Notes: generated from the sequence alone by a model not told the origin. A DNA stretch of 64,000 nt from Sphingomonas glacialis (GCF_006439055.1 NZ_RCZC01000008.1:63494-127493); one strand, 5' to 3'. Shown: positions 44,475 to 53,953, numbered from the stretch's first letter. Translations and numbers: made by a program.

Positions 44475-46517
44475 TCAGCGCAGCCGCACGCCGATCCATA
44501 GCCGGCGCGGCGTGCCGAGATCGATCGGGTTGGTCCCGCCGCTCTGGATCGTCACGTTGCGCGTGATCACCGTCGCGTCGAACAGATTTTCCGCGCGGCC
44601 GACGATCGCGACGCGGTGGCCGACCGGCACTGTGATGACGCCGTCGACCGTCGTCACCGCGGGGATTACGTCGGTCTGCTGGTCGTCCTCATATTGATCG
44701 CCGACATAGCGCACCGTCGCCGACGCGCCGAACCCGCTTGGGCTCGCCCAGGCGAGCGTCGCGCTGCCGGTGTGGCGCGGGCTCTGCGAGGGGATCAGCC
44801 CGTTGAGCTTGGCCTGCGGTCCCGACGCCTCGACCTTGCTGTCGCTGAAGGCATAGGAGCCGTCGAACGAAAAGGGGCCGTGCGTCGCGTGGCCCGTAAG
44901 CTCGATCCCCTTGGCGACGATCGCATCGACATTCTGCCGCTGGCGCAGCGTGCTCGACAGCGTGACGTTGGCGATCGCATTCTCGAGCCGGTTGTAGAAG
45001 CCGGTGACGCTGAGGGTGACATGGTCGAGCGGCTTGAGATCGACCCCGCTTTCGATCCCGCGCAACCGCTCCAGCCCGAGCGCGGCATTGGCCTGCGTCG
45101 TGATCGGGAAGACGACGAACGGGCGATACAGCTCGTTGAGCGTCGGCAGGCGGAAGCCGGTATAGGCGGCGGCGCGCAGCGCGATCGCGTCGCTCGCATG
45201 GAACAGTGCGCCCGCGCGGCCAGTGCCCTCGAACCCGTCGCGGTCGGCATAGCGGGTGCTGGAGGTGATCGCCCCCGCGGCATTCGCCTCGCGGAAGAAA
45301 CCGTCGGTGATCGTCCAGCGATCGCCGCGCACGCCGGCGGTCAGCACGAGCCGGCCGAGCGTCCAGTCATCCTCGACGAACGCGCCGAGCGTGCTCGTCG
45401 CGCCGCCCGCGGTGCGTCGCGTCGTGACGAGCCCGGACGCGGTGTAGGCGTCCTCGTACAGCGTCCCGTTGCCGAGCCGCGCATCGACGCCCACGCGCAG
45501 CACATGGTCGGGACCGACCGGCGGGCGCAGCTCGATCTTGCCGCCGATCCCGGTGGCGGGGGTGTTGCGCTGGTCGAGCGTCAGCTTGGCGGTGGTCGCG
45601 CTGATCACGCGATTGGTGAAGTTGCGCGTCTGGACATAAGCGAGGGCGTCGATCGCCCACGGCCCGCGGTGGATCAGCCGGACGCTCGCGTCATTGGCTT
45701 CCGAGCTGCTGTCCGCCCCGGCGAAGCGCAGCGTGCGGTTGTCGCGATAGAGCAGGCCGCGCGCCTGGATCTCGGTCTCGGCGTCGATCGGCACGACCGC
45801 GCGCATCCCGCCCGACCAGTCGCGATAGCGCGCGCGGACGGTGGCGGCGGTGAACTGGCTGGCCGGAGTGGTGTAGAAGCCGTCGCCGCGCTCGAACTTG
45901 CCCGAGAAGCTCACGAACCCGCCGCCGACATCGGGCGAGATGCTCGCCGAAACTTCCTGCGCATTGTCGCTGCCGTAGAACGCCTCGCCAGCGACGAGCG
46001 GCAAGTCGCGCCGCGTCGCGCTCGCCAGCTCGATCGTGCCCGCGACCGCGCCCGCACCGAACGCGCCCGCACCGCCGCCGCGCGTCACGCGTACGCCGCC
46101 GAGGCGATCGGCCGAGATCGCGTTAAACGGGATATAGCCGAAGAACGGATCGGCGAGCGGCACGCCATCGAGCAACACCAGCGCCCGGCTCGAGGCGTTA
46201 CCCCCGAGCGCGCGCAGCGTCACGCCTTGCGCGGACGGATTGGCCGAGCGGCTGTCGGCGCGGCGGAACTGCTGGAAGCCCGCGACGTCGAGCAGCACAT
46301 CCTCGACCCGGCCCGAGGCATCGCCCGTCAGCCGCTCGCGTGAGATCGTCACCGAGCCATAGGCCGGCACGCCCGGCGGGACGGGTAGCGGCTGGCCGAG
46401 CACGACGATGTCGGGGTTGTCGGCGGCGGCGGCGGCAGGGGGCGGCGGGGCCTGCTGCGCGAGCGCGGGGAGGGGCGCGGCAAGCGTAAGCAGCGGCAGA
46501 CAGGAAAAGCGATACAT
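44475..46517 (-). CDS. TonB-dependent outer membrane receptor
   Basis: 680 residues from the ATG at 46517 (MYRFSCLPLLTLAAPLPALA, signal peptide). The open frame reaches further upstream over the protease gene in another frame; that part is not counted. A plug domain (about 45-155: VEDVLLDVAGFQQFRRADSR, LVLLDGVPLADPFFGYIPFN) precedes a 22-strand-type barrel. A TonB-box-like DIVVLGQ lies near residue 36. The plug resembles the BtuB/vitamin B12 and small siderophore branch; the ligand is not certain. It lies 47 bp downstream of a secreted serine protease gene on the same strand. Confidence 0.88.
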   Translation of the reverse strand: MYRFSCLPLLTLAAPLPALAQQAPPPPAAAAADNPDIVVLGQPLPVPPGVPAYGSVTISRERLTGDASGRVEDVLLDVAGFQQFRRADSRSANPSAQGVTLRALGGNASSRALVLLDGVPLADPFFGYIPFNAISADRLGGVRVTRGGGAGAFGAGAVAGTIELASATRRDLPLVAGEAFYGSDNAQEVSASISPDVGGGFVSFSGKFERGDGFYTTPASQFTAATVRARYRDWSGGMRAVVPIDAETEIQARGLLYRDNRTLRFAGADSSSEANDASVRLIHRGPWAIDALAYVQTRNFTNRVISATTAKLTLDQRNTPATGIGGKIELRPPVGPDHVLRVGVDARLGNGTLYEDAYTASGLVTTRRTAGGATSTLGAFVEDDWTLGRLVLTAGVRGDRWTITDGFFREANAAGAITSSTRYADRDGFEGTGRAGALFHASDAIALRAAAYTGFRLPTLNELYRPFVVFPITTQANAALGLERLRGIESGVDLKPLDHVTLSVTGFYNRLENAIANVTLSSTLRQRQNVDAIVAKGIELTGHATHGPFSFDGSYAFSDSKVEASGPQAKLNGLIPSQSPRHTGSATLAWASPSGFGASATVRYVGDQYEDDQQTDVIPAVTTVDGVITVPVGHRVAIVGRAENLFDATVITRNVTIQSGGTNPIDLGTPRRLWIGVRLR

Positions 46518-46564
46518 GGGGACGGGCCAGACTCGATCGGGAGAAGATCGGCGCGGCCGCTGCG

Positions 46565-47884
46565 TCATCCCGTTGGAACGACGCCCGGCATCGCCTGCAA
46601 GAGCGACCAGCCCTCTGGCAGATAATCGAGCGACATGTAGAAATAAAACGCGCACGATCCGTCGCCGCGATAGCTCGCGCCCTTCAGGATGCCGAGCGCG
46701 GTGGTGCCGCTGAACACCGGCGACCCGCTGTCGCCGCCCTTGCAGGTCGGGCCCGACACGGTGACCCAGGTCGGCAGGCACGGCCCGCCGCAGAGATCCC
46801 CCGCCGGCGCGAAATCGGTCAGCTGGACGAGCGCACAGCTATAGCCGGTGCGCTCGCCGCGATGGCAGACGAAGTCGCCCGCGCGCGTGCTGGCGCGGCC
46901 GCGCGAGCCCGTCACGGGGCGCAGCCGGCTGCGCGCGGCATCGGCATAGAAGGTCGGCGGCAGTGGTCCGAGCGACGCGTTGATCTGAACGTCGCGATAC
47001 CCCCAGCCCCATTGGCCGACGAAGCTGAGCGGCTCGATCGTCCCGCGCGCGCCGCGATAATCGAGATTGTCGACGCAGTGCGCCGCCGTCGTCACCGCGC
47101 TGCGCGTGCCGTCGGTGATGTTGAAGCCGGTGGTGCAGACATAGCGGCGGTTGTCGGCCGGGTTCAGCCCCTCGACCCGCGCGCCGCCCTCGGGCGAGAG
47201 GTTGACGTCTTTCTGGTTGAGCGCGCGCACCTTGACCGGCACGCCGGCGATGGCTGCGAGCCGCTGTTCGAGGCTGGCGGCGCCTTCGGCAGCATCGGTG
47301 CTGCCGATCGTCACGACGAGCGCGCCGCTATGCGGGTCGAGCCCCATGCCGGGCGGGGTGCGCAAAGCGGCGCGGATCGCCGCCTGGTGATTGGTCATTG
47401 CCCAGATCACGCGCTCACGCGTGACTGCGGCGCCGGGGCGGAACACGATCGGCACGGTGATCCCGCCCGTGCTGACCTGCTCGGGCGCGACCAGCGCTGT
47501 GCCGGTGAGATTGACGACGATGCGATAGGCCGGGCGATGCTCGATCGCGATCCCGGCGAGGCGATCACGATACTGCTCGGCGATCCGGTCGGTGACGGGC
47601 ACGCTCGCATCCTGCACCGCGAGCCGCGCGATCGCCTCGCGTAAGGGGACGGCGAAGAGCTTGGCATATTCGGCGGCGTCCTCGGCGCGGGCGGCGGCGG
47701 GGGTTTCGAGGATCGGGAGCGTGACGAGCGGGGGCAGGGTGGTGTGGGGGTCGATCAGCAGGGGCGCGGCGGGGACGACAAGCGGCGGCTGCGCGATGTG
47801 CATGGGGGGGAAAGGAGCGGCCGACTGCGCCGAGGCGCTGGTCGGGAAGAGGAGGAAAGCGGTCGCTAAAAGGAGATATCGCAC
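46565..47884 (-). CDS. secreted chymotrypsin-fold serine protease with pro-region
   Basis: 439 residues. A signal peptide ends at SASAQ (about 20). A long pro-region (about 21-230) resembles the alpha-lytic/streptogrisin pro-domain. In the mature part, His is in AVTTAAHCVDN, Asp in the GYRDVQINAS stretch, and Ser in CKGGDSGSPVFSGTTALG. The segment DFVCHRGERTGYSCALV matches the S1E streptogrisin-type disulfide loop. It is a secreted endopeptidase. With the TonB receptor 47 bp downstream it may form an operon for obtaining a nutrient from protein. Confidence 0.88.
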   Translation of the reverse strand: MRYLLLATAFLLFPTSASAQSAAPFPPMHIAQPPLVVPAAPLLIDPHTTLPPLVTLPILETPAAARAEDAAEYAKLFAVPLREAIARLAVQDASVPVTDRIAEQYRDRLAGIAIEHRPAYRIVVNLTGTALVAPEQVSTGGITVPIVFRPGAAVTRERVIWAMTNHQAAIRAALRTPPGMGLDPHSGALVVTIGSTDAAEGAASLEQRLAAIAGVPVKVRALNQKDVNLSPEGGARVEGLNPADNRRYVCTTGFNITDGTRSAVTTAAHCVDNLDYRGARGTIEPLSFVGQWGWGYRDVQINASLGPLPPTFYADAARSRLRPVTGSRGRASTRAGDFVCHRGERTGYSCALVQLTDFAPAGDLCGGPCLPTWVTVSGPTCKGGDSGSPVFSGTTALGILKGASYRGDGSCAFYFYMSLDYLPEGWSLLQAMPGVVPTG

Positions 47885-47950
47885 GCCGCGATGCTAGCCG
47901 ATTCTCGCCGCGCGGGAAACCGGCGTGCGCGCGACGGCCGCGCATTTTCG

Positions 47951-49174
47951 CTATGGTCGAGCCGATTCGTATCCGATGGGGATGATTGGGCCATCGTCGA
48001 CCCCAAAGGTCGATCCCGCGCGGCCAGATCCGGCGGCGGAATGCGCGCGTCCCAGGCGATAGCACAGCAGCAGAAGGACGATCGGCACGACCGGCCCGAT
48101 ATTGATCGGCCCGTTACGCCAGGCCGCCTGCAGGATGCCGGCGATAGGCAACAGCCATAGCGATCCGACCACCGCAACGGGCGCGCGTCGCTCGACGAGA
48201 AAGACGAAGGCCGGCAGGAGCATGAGCGCGTCGTACATATAGACATAGGGGCTCGCGAGCATCGTCGCTGCGCCGAGCACGCCGGCCTTGGCACTCGGCG
48301 TCGCATCCGAGCGCCAGATATCCGCAACGAGTCCCGCGGCACCGAGCGCCACCGCACTATGCACCACCATGGCCGCGGTTTCCGATAGGCCGGCTTGCCG
48401 CCCGGCGGCATAGAGGCTCGTCAGTTTGTGCCAGCCGACCAGCCCGTCGCGCGCAATATGCATGTAGAGCGGCATTTGCGCGAGCCACGCCACGCTCGCC
48501 GCGGTCCCGAACACCAGCAGCCCGATCAGGAGAATCGCAAGCGAAGATATGGCCGCTCCCGCAATGACCCGCCATTCGCGCGCGGCGAGCATCGCGACCG
48601 GCAGCATCAGCGCCAGTTGCGGCTTGAGGATCAGGCAGCCAAGCACCATCCCCGCTGCGACCTTTCGCCCATGCGCCAACAGCGTCAGCCCGCCGAGAAA
48701 CGCGGCGGCAGTCAGGAACGCGTTCTGACCGATCGCGATCGAGACGAACACCGGCGGGAACGCGACCGCGAGCCAGCCCGACCGTGGTGCGAAGCGCCGT
48801 GCGACCACCGCGTAGAGCGGCAAGGTCACGGCCGACCACGCCCCCATCGCGACCGGGAACGGCAGCAGCGCGAACGGGAGCAGCAGCAACAGGAAGGCGG
48901 GTGCGTAGGGATAGGGCATGTCGCCAGCGTCGAACGCGGCGACCTTGATCTGGAGCGCGTGAAGGCTCGCCGCGTCATACGCCGATGCTGCCGCCCCGCC
49001 GAGTGCGAGTTTGCCCGCGCCCCAGAAGCTCAAGAAATCGACGCTCGTCGGATGCAGCACATTGCGGATCACTTCGACGCAGCCGACGAGAACGATACAT
49101 GCGGCCAGTACTGCGCCGACGCGGCGATAGGGTCGATACGGATCGTCGCGCTGCGGAATGACCATCGGCTCCAT
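47951..49174 (-). CDS. GT87 family (DUF2029) membrane glycosyltransferase
   Basis: 407 residues with about ten transmembrane segments. HPTSVDFLSFWGAGKLALGG has the Asp typical of the GT-C catalytic loop, followed by YDAASLHALQ, PYPYAPAFLLLLLPFALLPF and the GCLILKPQLALMLPVAML stretch characteristic of the family. Known GT87 members use polyprenyl-linked mannose or arabinose donors in the periplasm; the acceptor here is unknown. No polysaccharide cluster is adjacent. Confidence 0.85.
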   Translation of the reverse strand: MEPMVIPQRDDPYRPYRRVGAVLAACIVLVGCVEVIRNVLHPTSVDFLSFWGAGKLALGGAAASAYDAASLHALQIKVAAFDAGDMPYPYAPAFLLLLLPFALLPFPVAMGAWSAVTLPLYAVVARRFAPRSGWLAVAFPPVFVSIAIGQNAFLTAAAFLGGLTLLAHGRKVAAGMVLGCLILKPQLALMLPVAMLAAREWRVIAGAAISSLAILLIGLLVFGTAASVAWLAQMPLYMHIARDGLVGWHKLTSLYAAGRQAGLSETAAMVVHSAVALGAAGLVADIWRSDATPSAKAGVLGAATMLASPYVYMYDALMLLPAFVFLVERRAPVAVVGSLWLLPIAGILQAAWRNGPINIGPVVPIVLLLLCYRLGRAHSAAGSGRAGSTFGVDDGPIIPIGYESARP

Positions 49175-49275
49175 GACCGTGCCCTCATCGGTACAGCCGA
49201 CCTTCGCGTCGGTGTCCTCGGGGGCAGCCTTAGGCCGTCAGATGTTTCTGCCGTGTAAAGACCGGCGAAATGCCA

Positions 49276-49326
49276 AGGCCCCGCCGCCGATACGATGGCA
49301 TGCCAATCGTATCGGCGGCGGGGCCT
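49276..49326. terminator. 51-bp near-perfect palindrome after the alanine dehydrogenase gene
   Basis: Perfect 21-bp arms (aggccccgccgccgatacga plus t, and the exact inverse) enclose a 9-base centre that is itself ggcatgcc. It lies 29 bp beyond the ald stop on the minus strand and would act as an unusually long and stable transcription stop or 3' end protector. It lacks a long T run. Confidence 0.75.
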
Positions 49327-49355
49327 CGGACGTGCAGACTGCGCTTAGGGTCGAC

Positions 49356-50462
49356 TCAGCCGGCCCAAGCCTCGAACGGCAGGTCGAGCGCATCCGCCAC
49401 CGCCTGGTGCCGGATCTTGCCCGCCGAAACGTTGAGCCCGTTCGCCAGATGCGCATCCGCTGCCATCGCACCCTCGGCACCCAGCGTCGCGAGCTTGAGC
49501 ACGAACGGGAGCGTCGCATTGTTGAGCGCGAACGCCGAGGTCCGCGCGACCGCGCCGGGCATGTTGGCGACGCAATAATGGATCACGCCGTCGACTTCGA
49601 ACACCGGGTCTTCATGCGTCGTCGCATGGCTCGTCTCGAAGCAGCCGCCCTGGTCGATCGCGATGTCGACCAGCACCGAACCGCGCTTCATCGTCTTGAG
49701 CATGTCACGCGTGACGAGCTTGGGCGCCGCGGCGCCGGGAACGAGCACCGCGCCGATCACGAGGTGGGCGTTCTTTACCGCAGCAGCGATCGCCGCGCGT
49801 GAGGCGTAGGCGGTCTTGATCTGGCTGCCGAAGAACATGTCGAGCTCGGCGAGCCGCGCGTTCGAAATGTCGTAGATCGTCACGTCGGCGCGCATGCCGA
49901 CCGCCATCTGCGCGGCGTTGACGCCCGAGACGCCACCGCCGAGGATCGCGACTTTGGCCGGCGCCACGCCCGGCACGCCGCCGAGCAGGATGCCGCGGCC
50001 GCCTTGCTCCTTCTCGAGATAATGCGCGCCGACCTGGATCGACATGCGCCCGGCGACTTCGGACATCGGCTTCAGCAGCGGGAGCGAGCGGTCGGCGGCG
50101 GTGACGGTCTCGTACGCGATGCAGGTCGCGCCCGACTTCATCAGCCCCTCGGCCTGCGGCTTGTCGGCGGCGAGGTGGAGATAGGTGAAGAGCAGGTGGC
50201 GCGGCTCGAGCAGCGCGATCTCGCTCGCCTGCGGCTCCTTGACCTTCACGATCATGTCGCTCTGGGCGAACACGCTCGCTGCGTCGGGCAGGATCGTCGC
50301 GCCCGCCGCGACATAATCCTGGTCCTCGAAGTCGATGCCGAGGCCAGCGCCCGTCTCGACCGCAACGCTGTGGCCCGCCGCGACGAGGTCGGAGACCGAG
50401 GGTGGGGTCAGGCCGACACGATATTCGTGATTCTTGATTTCCTTGGGAACACCGATGCGCAT
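49356..50462 (-). CDS. ald: alanine dehydrogenase
   Basis: 368 residues from MRIGVPKEIKNHEYRVGLTP at 50462, with AGGAG upstream; the open frame continues to 50708 only over noncoding DNA and the divergent regulator. VKVKEPQASEIALLEPRHLL, CIAYETVTAADRSLPLLKPM and the NAD fold ILGGGVSGVNAAQMAVGMRA are diagnostic. The cytosolic enzyme interconverts L-alanine and pyruvate plus ammonia with NAD. Divergently transcribed from an Lrp-type regulator, which commonly activates ald in response to alanine. Confidence 0.95.
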   Translation of the reverse strand: MRIGVPKEIKNHEYRVGLTPPSVSDLVAAGHSVAVETGAGLGIDFEDQDYVAAGATILPDAASVFAQSDMIVKVKEPQASEIALLEPRHLLFTYLHLAADKPQAEGLMKSGATCIAYETVTAADRSLPLLKPMSEVAGRMSIQVGAHYLEKEQGGRGILLGGVPGVAPAKVAILGGGVSGVNAAQMAVGMRADVTIYDISNARLAELDMFFGSQIKTAYASRAAIAAAVKNAHLVIGAVLVPGAAAPKLVTRDMLKTMKRGSVLVDIAIDQGGCFETSHATTHEDPVFEVDGVIHYCVANMPGAVARTSAFALNNATLPFVLKLATLGAEGAMAADAHLANGLNVSAGKIRHQAVADALDLPFEAWAG

Positions 50463-50592
50463 CGAAACTCTCCTATTGAGTGTGCGCCTTTTACAGCAGA
50501 GCGCGCGGGAAGTGCGTGCAAACTCGCCGACGAGGGTGTTCGGAACGGGATCGCATTGCAAATATGAGCACAAATGCGCAACAGCGTCCCGC

Positions 50593-51033
50593 ATGGATAC
50601 GATCGACAGCAAGATCATTGCGCAGCTCGGGCAGGAGTCGGGGCTGACCAGCGAGGCACTGGGCGAGCGGGTCGGGCTTTCCCCCTCGGCCGCGCATCGC
50701 CGCGTCAAGACGCTCGAACAACAGGGGCTGATCCTCGGCTACCGCGCCCGCCTGTCGCGCGCGGCACGCGGCAATCCCTCGACGGTGTTCGTCTCGGTGA
50801 CGCTCACAGACCAGCGCCAGGCGACAATGCAGCAGTTCGAACAGGCGCTCGCGCGCACGCTGCAAGTGAGCGAGGCCCATCTGATGAGCGGCGAATCGGA
50901 TTATCTGCTCAAAGTGCTGGTCCGCGAGGACGACAGCTACGAACGCATCCACCGCGAAGTGCTCTCCGCGCTTCCCGGCGTCCACCGGCTTGTGACCCAA
51001 TTCACGATCCGCACGCTCGCGACCGAGGACTGA
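50593..51033 (+). CDS. Lrp/AsnC-family transcriptional regulator
   Basis: 146 residues from the ATG at 50593 (MDTIDSKIIAQLGQES). The helix-turn-helix is in TSEALGERVGLSPSAAHRRV, and the C-terminal RAM domain (SVTLTDQRQATMQQFEQALA, LMSGESDYLLKVLVR) binds small ligands and oligomerises. The upstream open frame has no support. It diverges from ald across 130 bp and is its likely local regulator. Confidence 0.93.
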   Translation: MDTIDSKIIAQLGQESGLTSEALGERVGLSPSAAHRRVKTLEQQGLILGYRARLSRAARGNPSTVFVSVTLTDQRQATMQQFEQALARTLQVSEAHLMSGESDYLLKVLVREDDSYERIHREVLSALPGVHRLVTQFTIRTLATED

Positions 51034-51168
51034 GCCTGTCTGAACCCTCGCTGTACGCGGCGTTGCGGGGGGCAATGCCGCGTGCTATTGCGCCGCACCA
51101 TCGGGACCGAGGCCACCGCCGTCATCCATGACCTATCTGCATGAAATTCGGGCAAGAACACCCTTAGC

Positions 51169-53115
51169 GTGAGCAACACCCAGGCAAGTGCGGGCGGCCT
51201 GCCCGCCGATCGCGACTCGGCGCCCGATACGAGCGGCGACGACGCGCACCATCACGGCAAGGACGGCCTCGTAAAGCTCGCGCTCGGCGCGATCGGCATC
51301 GTCTTCGGCGATATCGGCACCAGCCCGATCTACGCGTTTCGCGAGACGTTCGCTGGGCATCACAAGCTCGCGCTCGATCCGATCCACATCATGGGCGTCG
51401 TCAGCCTGATGTTCTGGTCGATGATGATCGTCGTCAGCCTGAAATACGTCACGATCATCATGCGCGCCGACAATAAGGGCGAGGGCGGGAGCCTGGCGCT
51501 GCTCGCGCTCGTCAACGGGCGGACCAAGAACAAGCGCTGGTCGCGAGGGATTATCCTGCTTGGCGTGTTCGCGACCGCGCTGTTCTATGGTGATTCGATG
51601 ATCACCCCGGCGGTGTCGGTGCTGTCGGCGGTCGAGGGCCTCGCGGTCGTCTCGCCCGGGCTCGGCAATCTCGTGATGCCGATCGCGATGACCATCATCA
51701 TTGCCCTGTTCTGGATCCAGCGCAGCGGGACGGCACGCGTCGGGCTGTTCTTCGGCCCGATCATGCTCGTCTATTTCGCGGTGATCGCGACGCTCGGCGT
51801 GCTCAGCATCGTCAAGACGCCCGAGATCCTCTGGGCCTTCTCGCCGCATTATGCGGTCGAATTCTTCGCGCTCGATCCGCTGCGCGCGTTTCTCGCGCTC
51901 GGGTCGGTCGTGCTTGCCGTCACCGGCGCGGAGGCGCTCTACGCCGACATGGGGCATTTCGGACGCAACCCGATCCGCGTGTCGTGGCTGTTCGTCGTGC
52001 TGCCCGCACTGATGATGAACTACATGGGGCAGGGCGCATTGCTCTCGCGGATGGGGCAGCCGGCGCTCGAAAGCCCGTTCTACATGCTCGCCTCGGACAG
52101 CCTCCAGCTGCCGCTCGTCATCCTCGCGACGATGGCCGCGGTGATCGCGTCGCAGGCGGTGATCTCGGGCGCCTTCTCGGTGACGCAGCAGGCGATCCAA
52201 TTGGGCTTCATGCCGCGGCTGCGGATCGAACATACCAGCGCGGCGACGGTCGGGCAGATCTACATCCCGCTGGTCAACTGGCTGCTGCTGACGATGGTCC
52301 TGCTGCTGGTGATCTTCTTCCGCACCTCGTCGAACCTGACCTCGGCCTACGGCATCGCGGTGACGGGGGCGATGTTCATCGACACCTGCCTGCTCAGCGT
52401 CGTGCTGTTCCGGTTGTGGAACTGGCCGGTCTATTACGCCGTGCCGCTGCTCGCGGTGTTCTTCCTTGTGGATGGCGCATACTTCTCGGCGAACCTGACC
52501 AAGGTGCCGGCGGGCGGCTGGTTCCCGCTGCTGGTCGGCTTCATCATCTTCACGATCCTGACGACCTGGTCGAAGGGGCGGCAGCTGATGATCGACCGGA
52601 TGCGCGAGGGCGCGATGCCGATCAAGATCTTCATCCAGTCGGCCGCCACCTCGGCGACGCGCGTGCCCGGTACCGCGGTGTTCATGACCTCGTCGCCCGA
52701 GGGCGTGCCGCACGCGCTGCTGCACAACCTCAAGCACAACAAGGTGCTCCACGAGCGGATCATCCTGCTGACGATCAAGATCGCCGACGTGCCCTATGTG
52801 TCCGAGGGGCATCGCTGCATGATCGAGGATCTCGGCGCTGGCTTCCACCGCATGGTGCTGAAGTACGGCTTCATCGAGGAGCCCGACGTGCCGGTGGCGC
52901 TCGCCAACGTGCACCGCTGCGGCGCCGATTTCCGGATGATCGACACGAGCTTCTTCCTGTCGCGCCAGACGCTGCTGCCGTCGTCGCGGCCCGGGATGAT
53001 GATCTGGCGCGAGAAGCTCTTCTCGTGGATGCTGCGCAACGCCGAGAGCGCGATGGAGTTCTTCCGCCTGCCGACCAACCGCGTGGTCGAACTCGGCAGC
53101 CAGCTCGAGATTTGA
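51169..53115 (+). CDS. kup: Kup-type potassium uptake permease
   Basis: 648 residues from the GTG at 51169 (MSNTQASAGG). GAIGIVFGDIGTSPIYAFRE is the signature of the KUP/HAK/KT family, followed by 12 transmembrane segments and a C-terminal cytosolic domain (LPTNRVVELGSQLEI end). It imports potassium with protons. It is coupled to the following 2H gene by a TTGA overlap. The start is inferred because no ATG precedes the conserved core in frame. Confidence 0.94.
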   Translation: MSNTQASAGGLPADRDSAPDTSGDDAHHHGKDGLVKLALGAIGIVFGDIGTSPIYAFRETFAGHHKLALDPIHIMGVVSLMFWSMMIVVSLKYVTIIMRADNKGEGGSLALLALVNGRTKNKRWSRGIILLGVFATALFYGDSMITPAVSVLSAVEGLAVVSPGLGNLVMPIAMTIIIALFWIQRSGTARVGLFFGPIMLVYFAVIATLGVLSIVKTPEILWAFSPHYAVEFFALDPLRAFLALGSVVLAVTGAEALYADMGHFGRNPIRVSWLFVVLPALMMNYMGQGALLSRMGQPALESPFYMLASDSLQLPLVILATMAAVIASQAVISGAFSVTQQAIQLGFMPRLRIEHTSAATVGQIYIPLVNWLLLTMVLLLVIFFRTSSNLTSAYGIAVTGAMFIDTCLLSVVLFRLWNWPVYYAVPLLAVFFLVDGAYFSANLTKVPAGGWFPLLVGFIIFTILTTWSKGRQLMIDRMREGAMPIKIFIQSAATSATRVPGTAVFMTSSPEGVPHALLHNLKHNKVLHERIILLTIKIADVPYVSEGHRCMIEDLGAGFHRMVLKYGFIEEPDVPVALANVHRCGADFRMIDTSFFLSRQTLLPSSRPGMMIWREKLFSWMLRNAESAMEFFRLPTNRVVELGSQLEI

Positions 53116-53639
53116 GCGACGTCGCGCCCGCGTCGGCCGCTGCGCCGATCATCGTCACCGCTCTGTTCGGCGCGGGCGATGCGGCGTGGTTCGATGAGTT
53201 GCGCGTCCGGCACTTTCCGCCCGAGCGCAACCAGCTCAAGGCGCATCTGACAATGTTCCACCACCTGGCGCCGAGCCTTGAGCGCGAGCTCAAGCAGCGG
53301 CTCGCGGCGGAGACGAGCCGCGTGCGCGCGCCCGAGGCGCGGATCGCCGGGCTGATGTCGCTCGGCCGCGGCGTGGCGTTCCGGATCGAATCGCCCGCGC
53401 TCGAGGATGTTCGCGATCGGCTCGCCGATGCGTTCGCCGCTGTGCTGACGCCGCAGGACCGCGCGGGCTGGCGCCCGCACGTCACCGTGCAGAACAAGGT
53501 CGAGCCCGCGGTCGCCAAGGCGCTGCAGGCCGAGCTAGCACGTGATTTCCAGGCCCGCACCGTCCGCCTCGCTGGGCTGGCGAGCTGGTGGTATCGCGGC
53601 GGTCCGTGGGAGCCGCTCTCGCGGCATATGTTCGCCTGA
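53112..53639 (+). CDS. 2'-5' RNA ligase / 2H phosphoesterase superfamily protein
   Basis: 175 residues from a TTG at 53112 that overlaps the kup stop. The two HxTx motifs of the 2H fold are present: HLTM in NQLKAHLTMFHHLA and HVTV in GWRPHVTVQNKV, spaced about 78 residues. Members cleave or join 2',5'- or cyclic phosphodiesters in RNA or nucleotides. Translational coupling to a potassium transporter is not explained by known biology. It is followed by tRNA-Met, which may or may not be relevant to an RNA-end-processing role. Confidence 0.82.
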   Translation: MSDVAPASAAAPIIVTALFGAGDAAWFDELRVRHFPPERNQLKAHLTMFHHLAPSLERELKQRLAAETSRVRAPEARIAGLMSLGRGVAFRIESPALEDVRDRLADAFAAVLTPQDRAGWRPHVTVQNKVEPAVAKALQAELARDFQARTVRLAGLASWWYRGGPWEPLSRHMFA

Positions 53640-53735
53640 GACGAAACCGGTGCAAAGGTGGGTTGACCGCTCCGACCCGCCTACTTATAGCCCGCGCCTC
53701 GCACACAGCGGCACGCCCCGGTTTAGCCGGGGCCA

Positions 53736-53812
53736 CGGCGAAGTAGCTCAGTTGGTTAGAGCACGGGAATCATAATCCTGGGGTCGGGGGTTCAAGTCCC
53801 TCCTTCGCTACC
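53736..53812 (+). tRNA. tRNA-Met (anticodon CAT), elongator type
   Basis: 77 nucleotides with CCA. Acceptor ggcgaag / cttcgct (a G-U pair at 1-72), D arm agctcagttggttagagc, anticodon loop atcataa with CAT, T arm gggggttcaagtccctc. The initiator C1-A72 mismatch and GGG-CCC anticodon stem are absent, so an elongator Met is preferred; a tRNA-Ile with modified C34 cannot be fully excluded. Confidence 0.93.
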
Positions 53813-53853
53813 ATTCCTTTTTATCTGTCAGTCGTTCGCTCGGCATCGAACGT

Positions 53854-53953
53854 CGTCACCCCGTGCTTGTCCCGGGGGGGGCTACCGTGATGCGCGTGAT
53901 GGCCCTGGCAGCGTTCGCGGCACGGTGGGCCCCGGGACAAGCCCGGGGTGACG
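53854..53953. repeat. palindromic repeat family B, copy 2
   Basis: Left arm cgtcaccccgtgcttgtccc then a run of G and ctaccgtg; right arm cacggtgggccccgggacaa then gcccggggtgacg. The arms are imperfect inverses and the left arm has extra G residues. The element lies between tRNA-Met and the 3' end of the minus-strand aldo/keto reductase gene. Confidence 0.82.

Noticed and set aside
44475..46781. N-terminal extension of the TonB receptor to 46781
   Set aside because: The added residues overlap the protease gene in another frame and would place the signal peptide internally.
53736..53812. Initiator tRNA-fMet
   Set aside because: The 1-72 position is a G-U pair and not the C-A mismatch of initiators, and the anticodon stem lacks three G-C pairs in a row at the loop.
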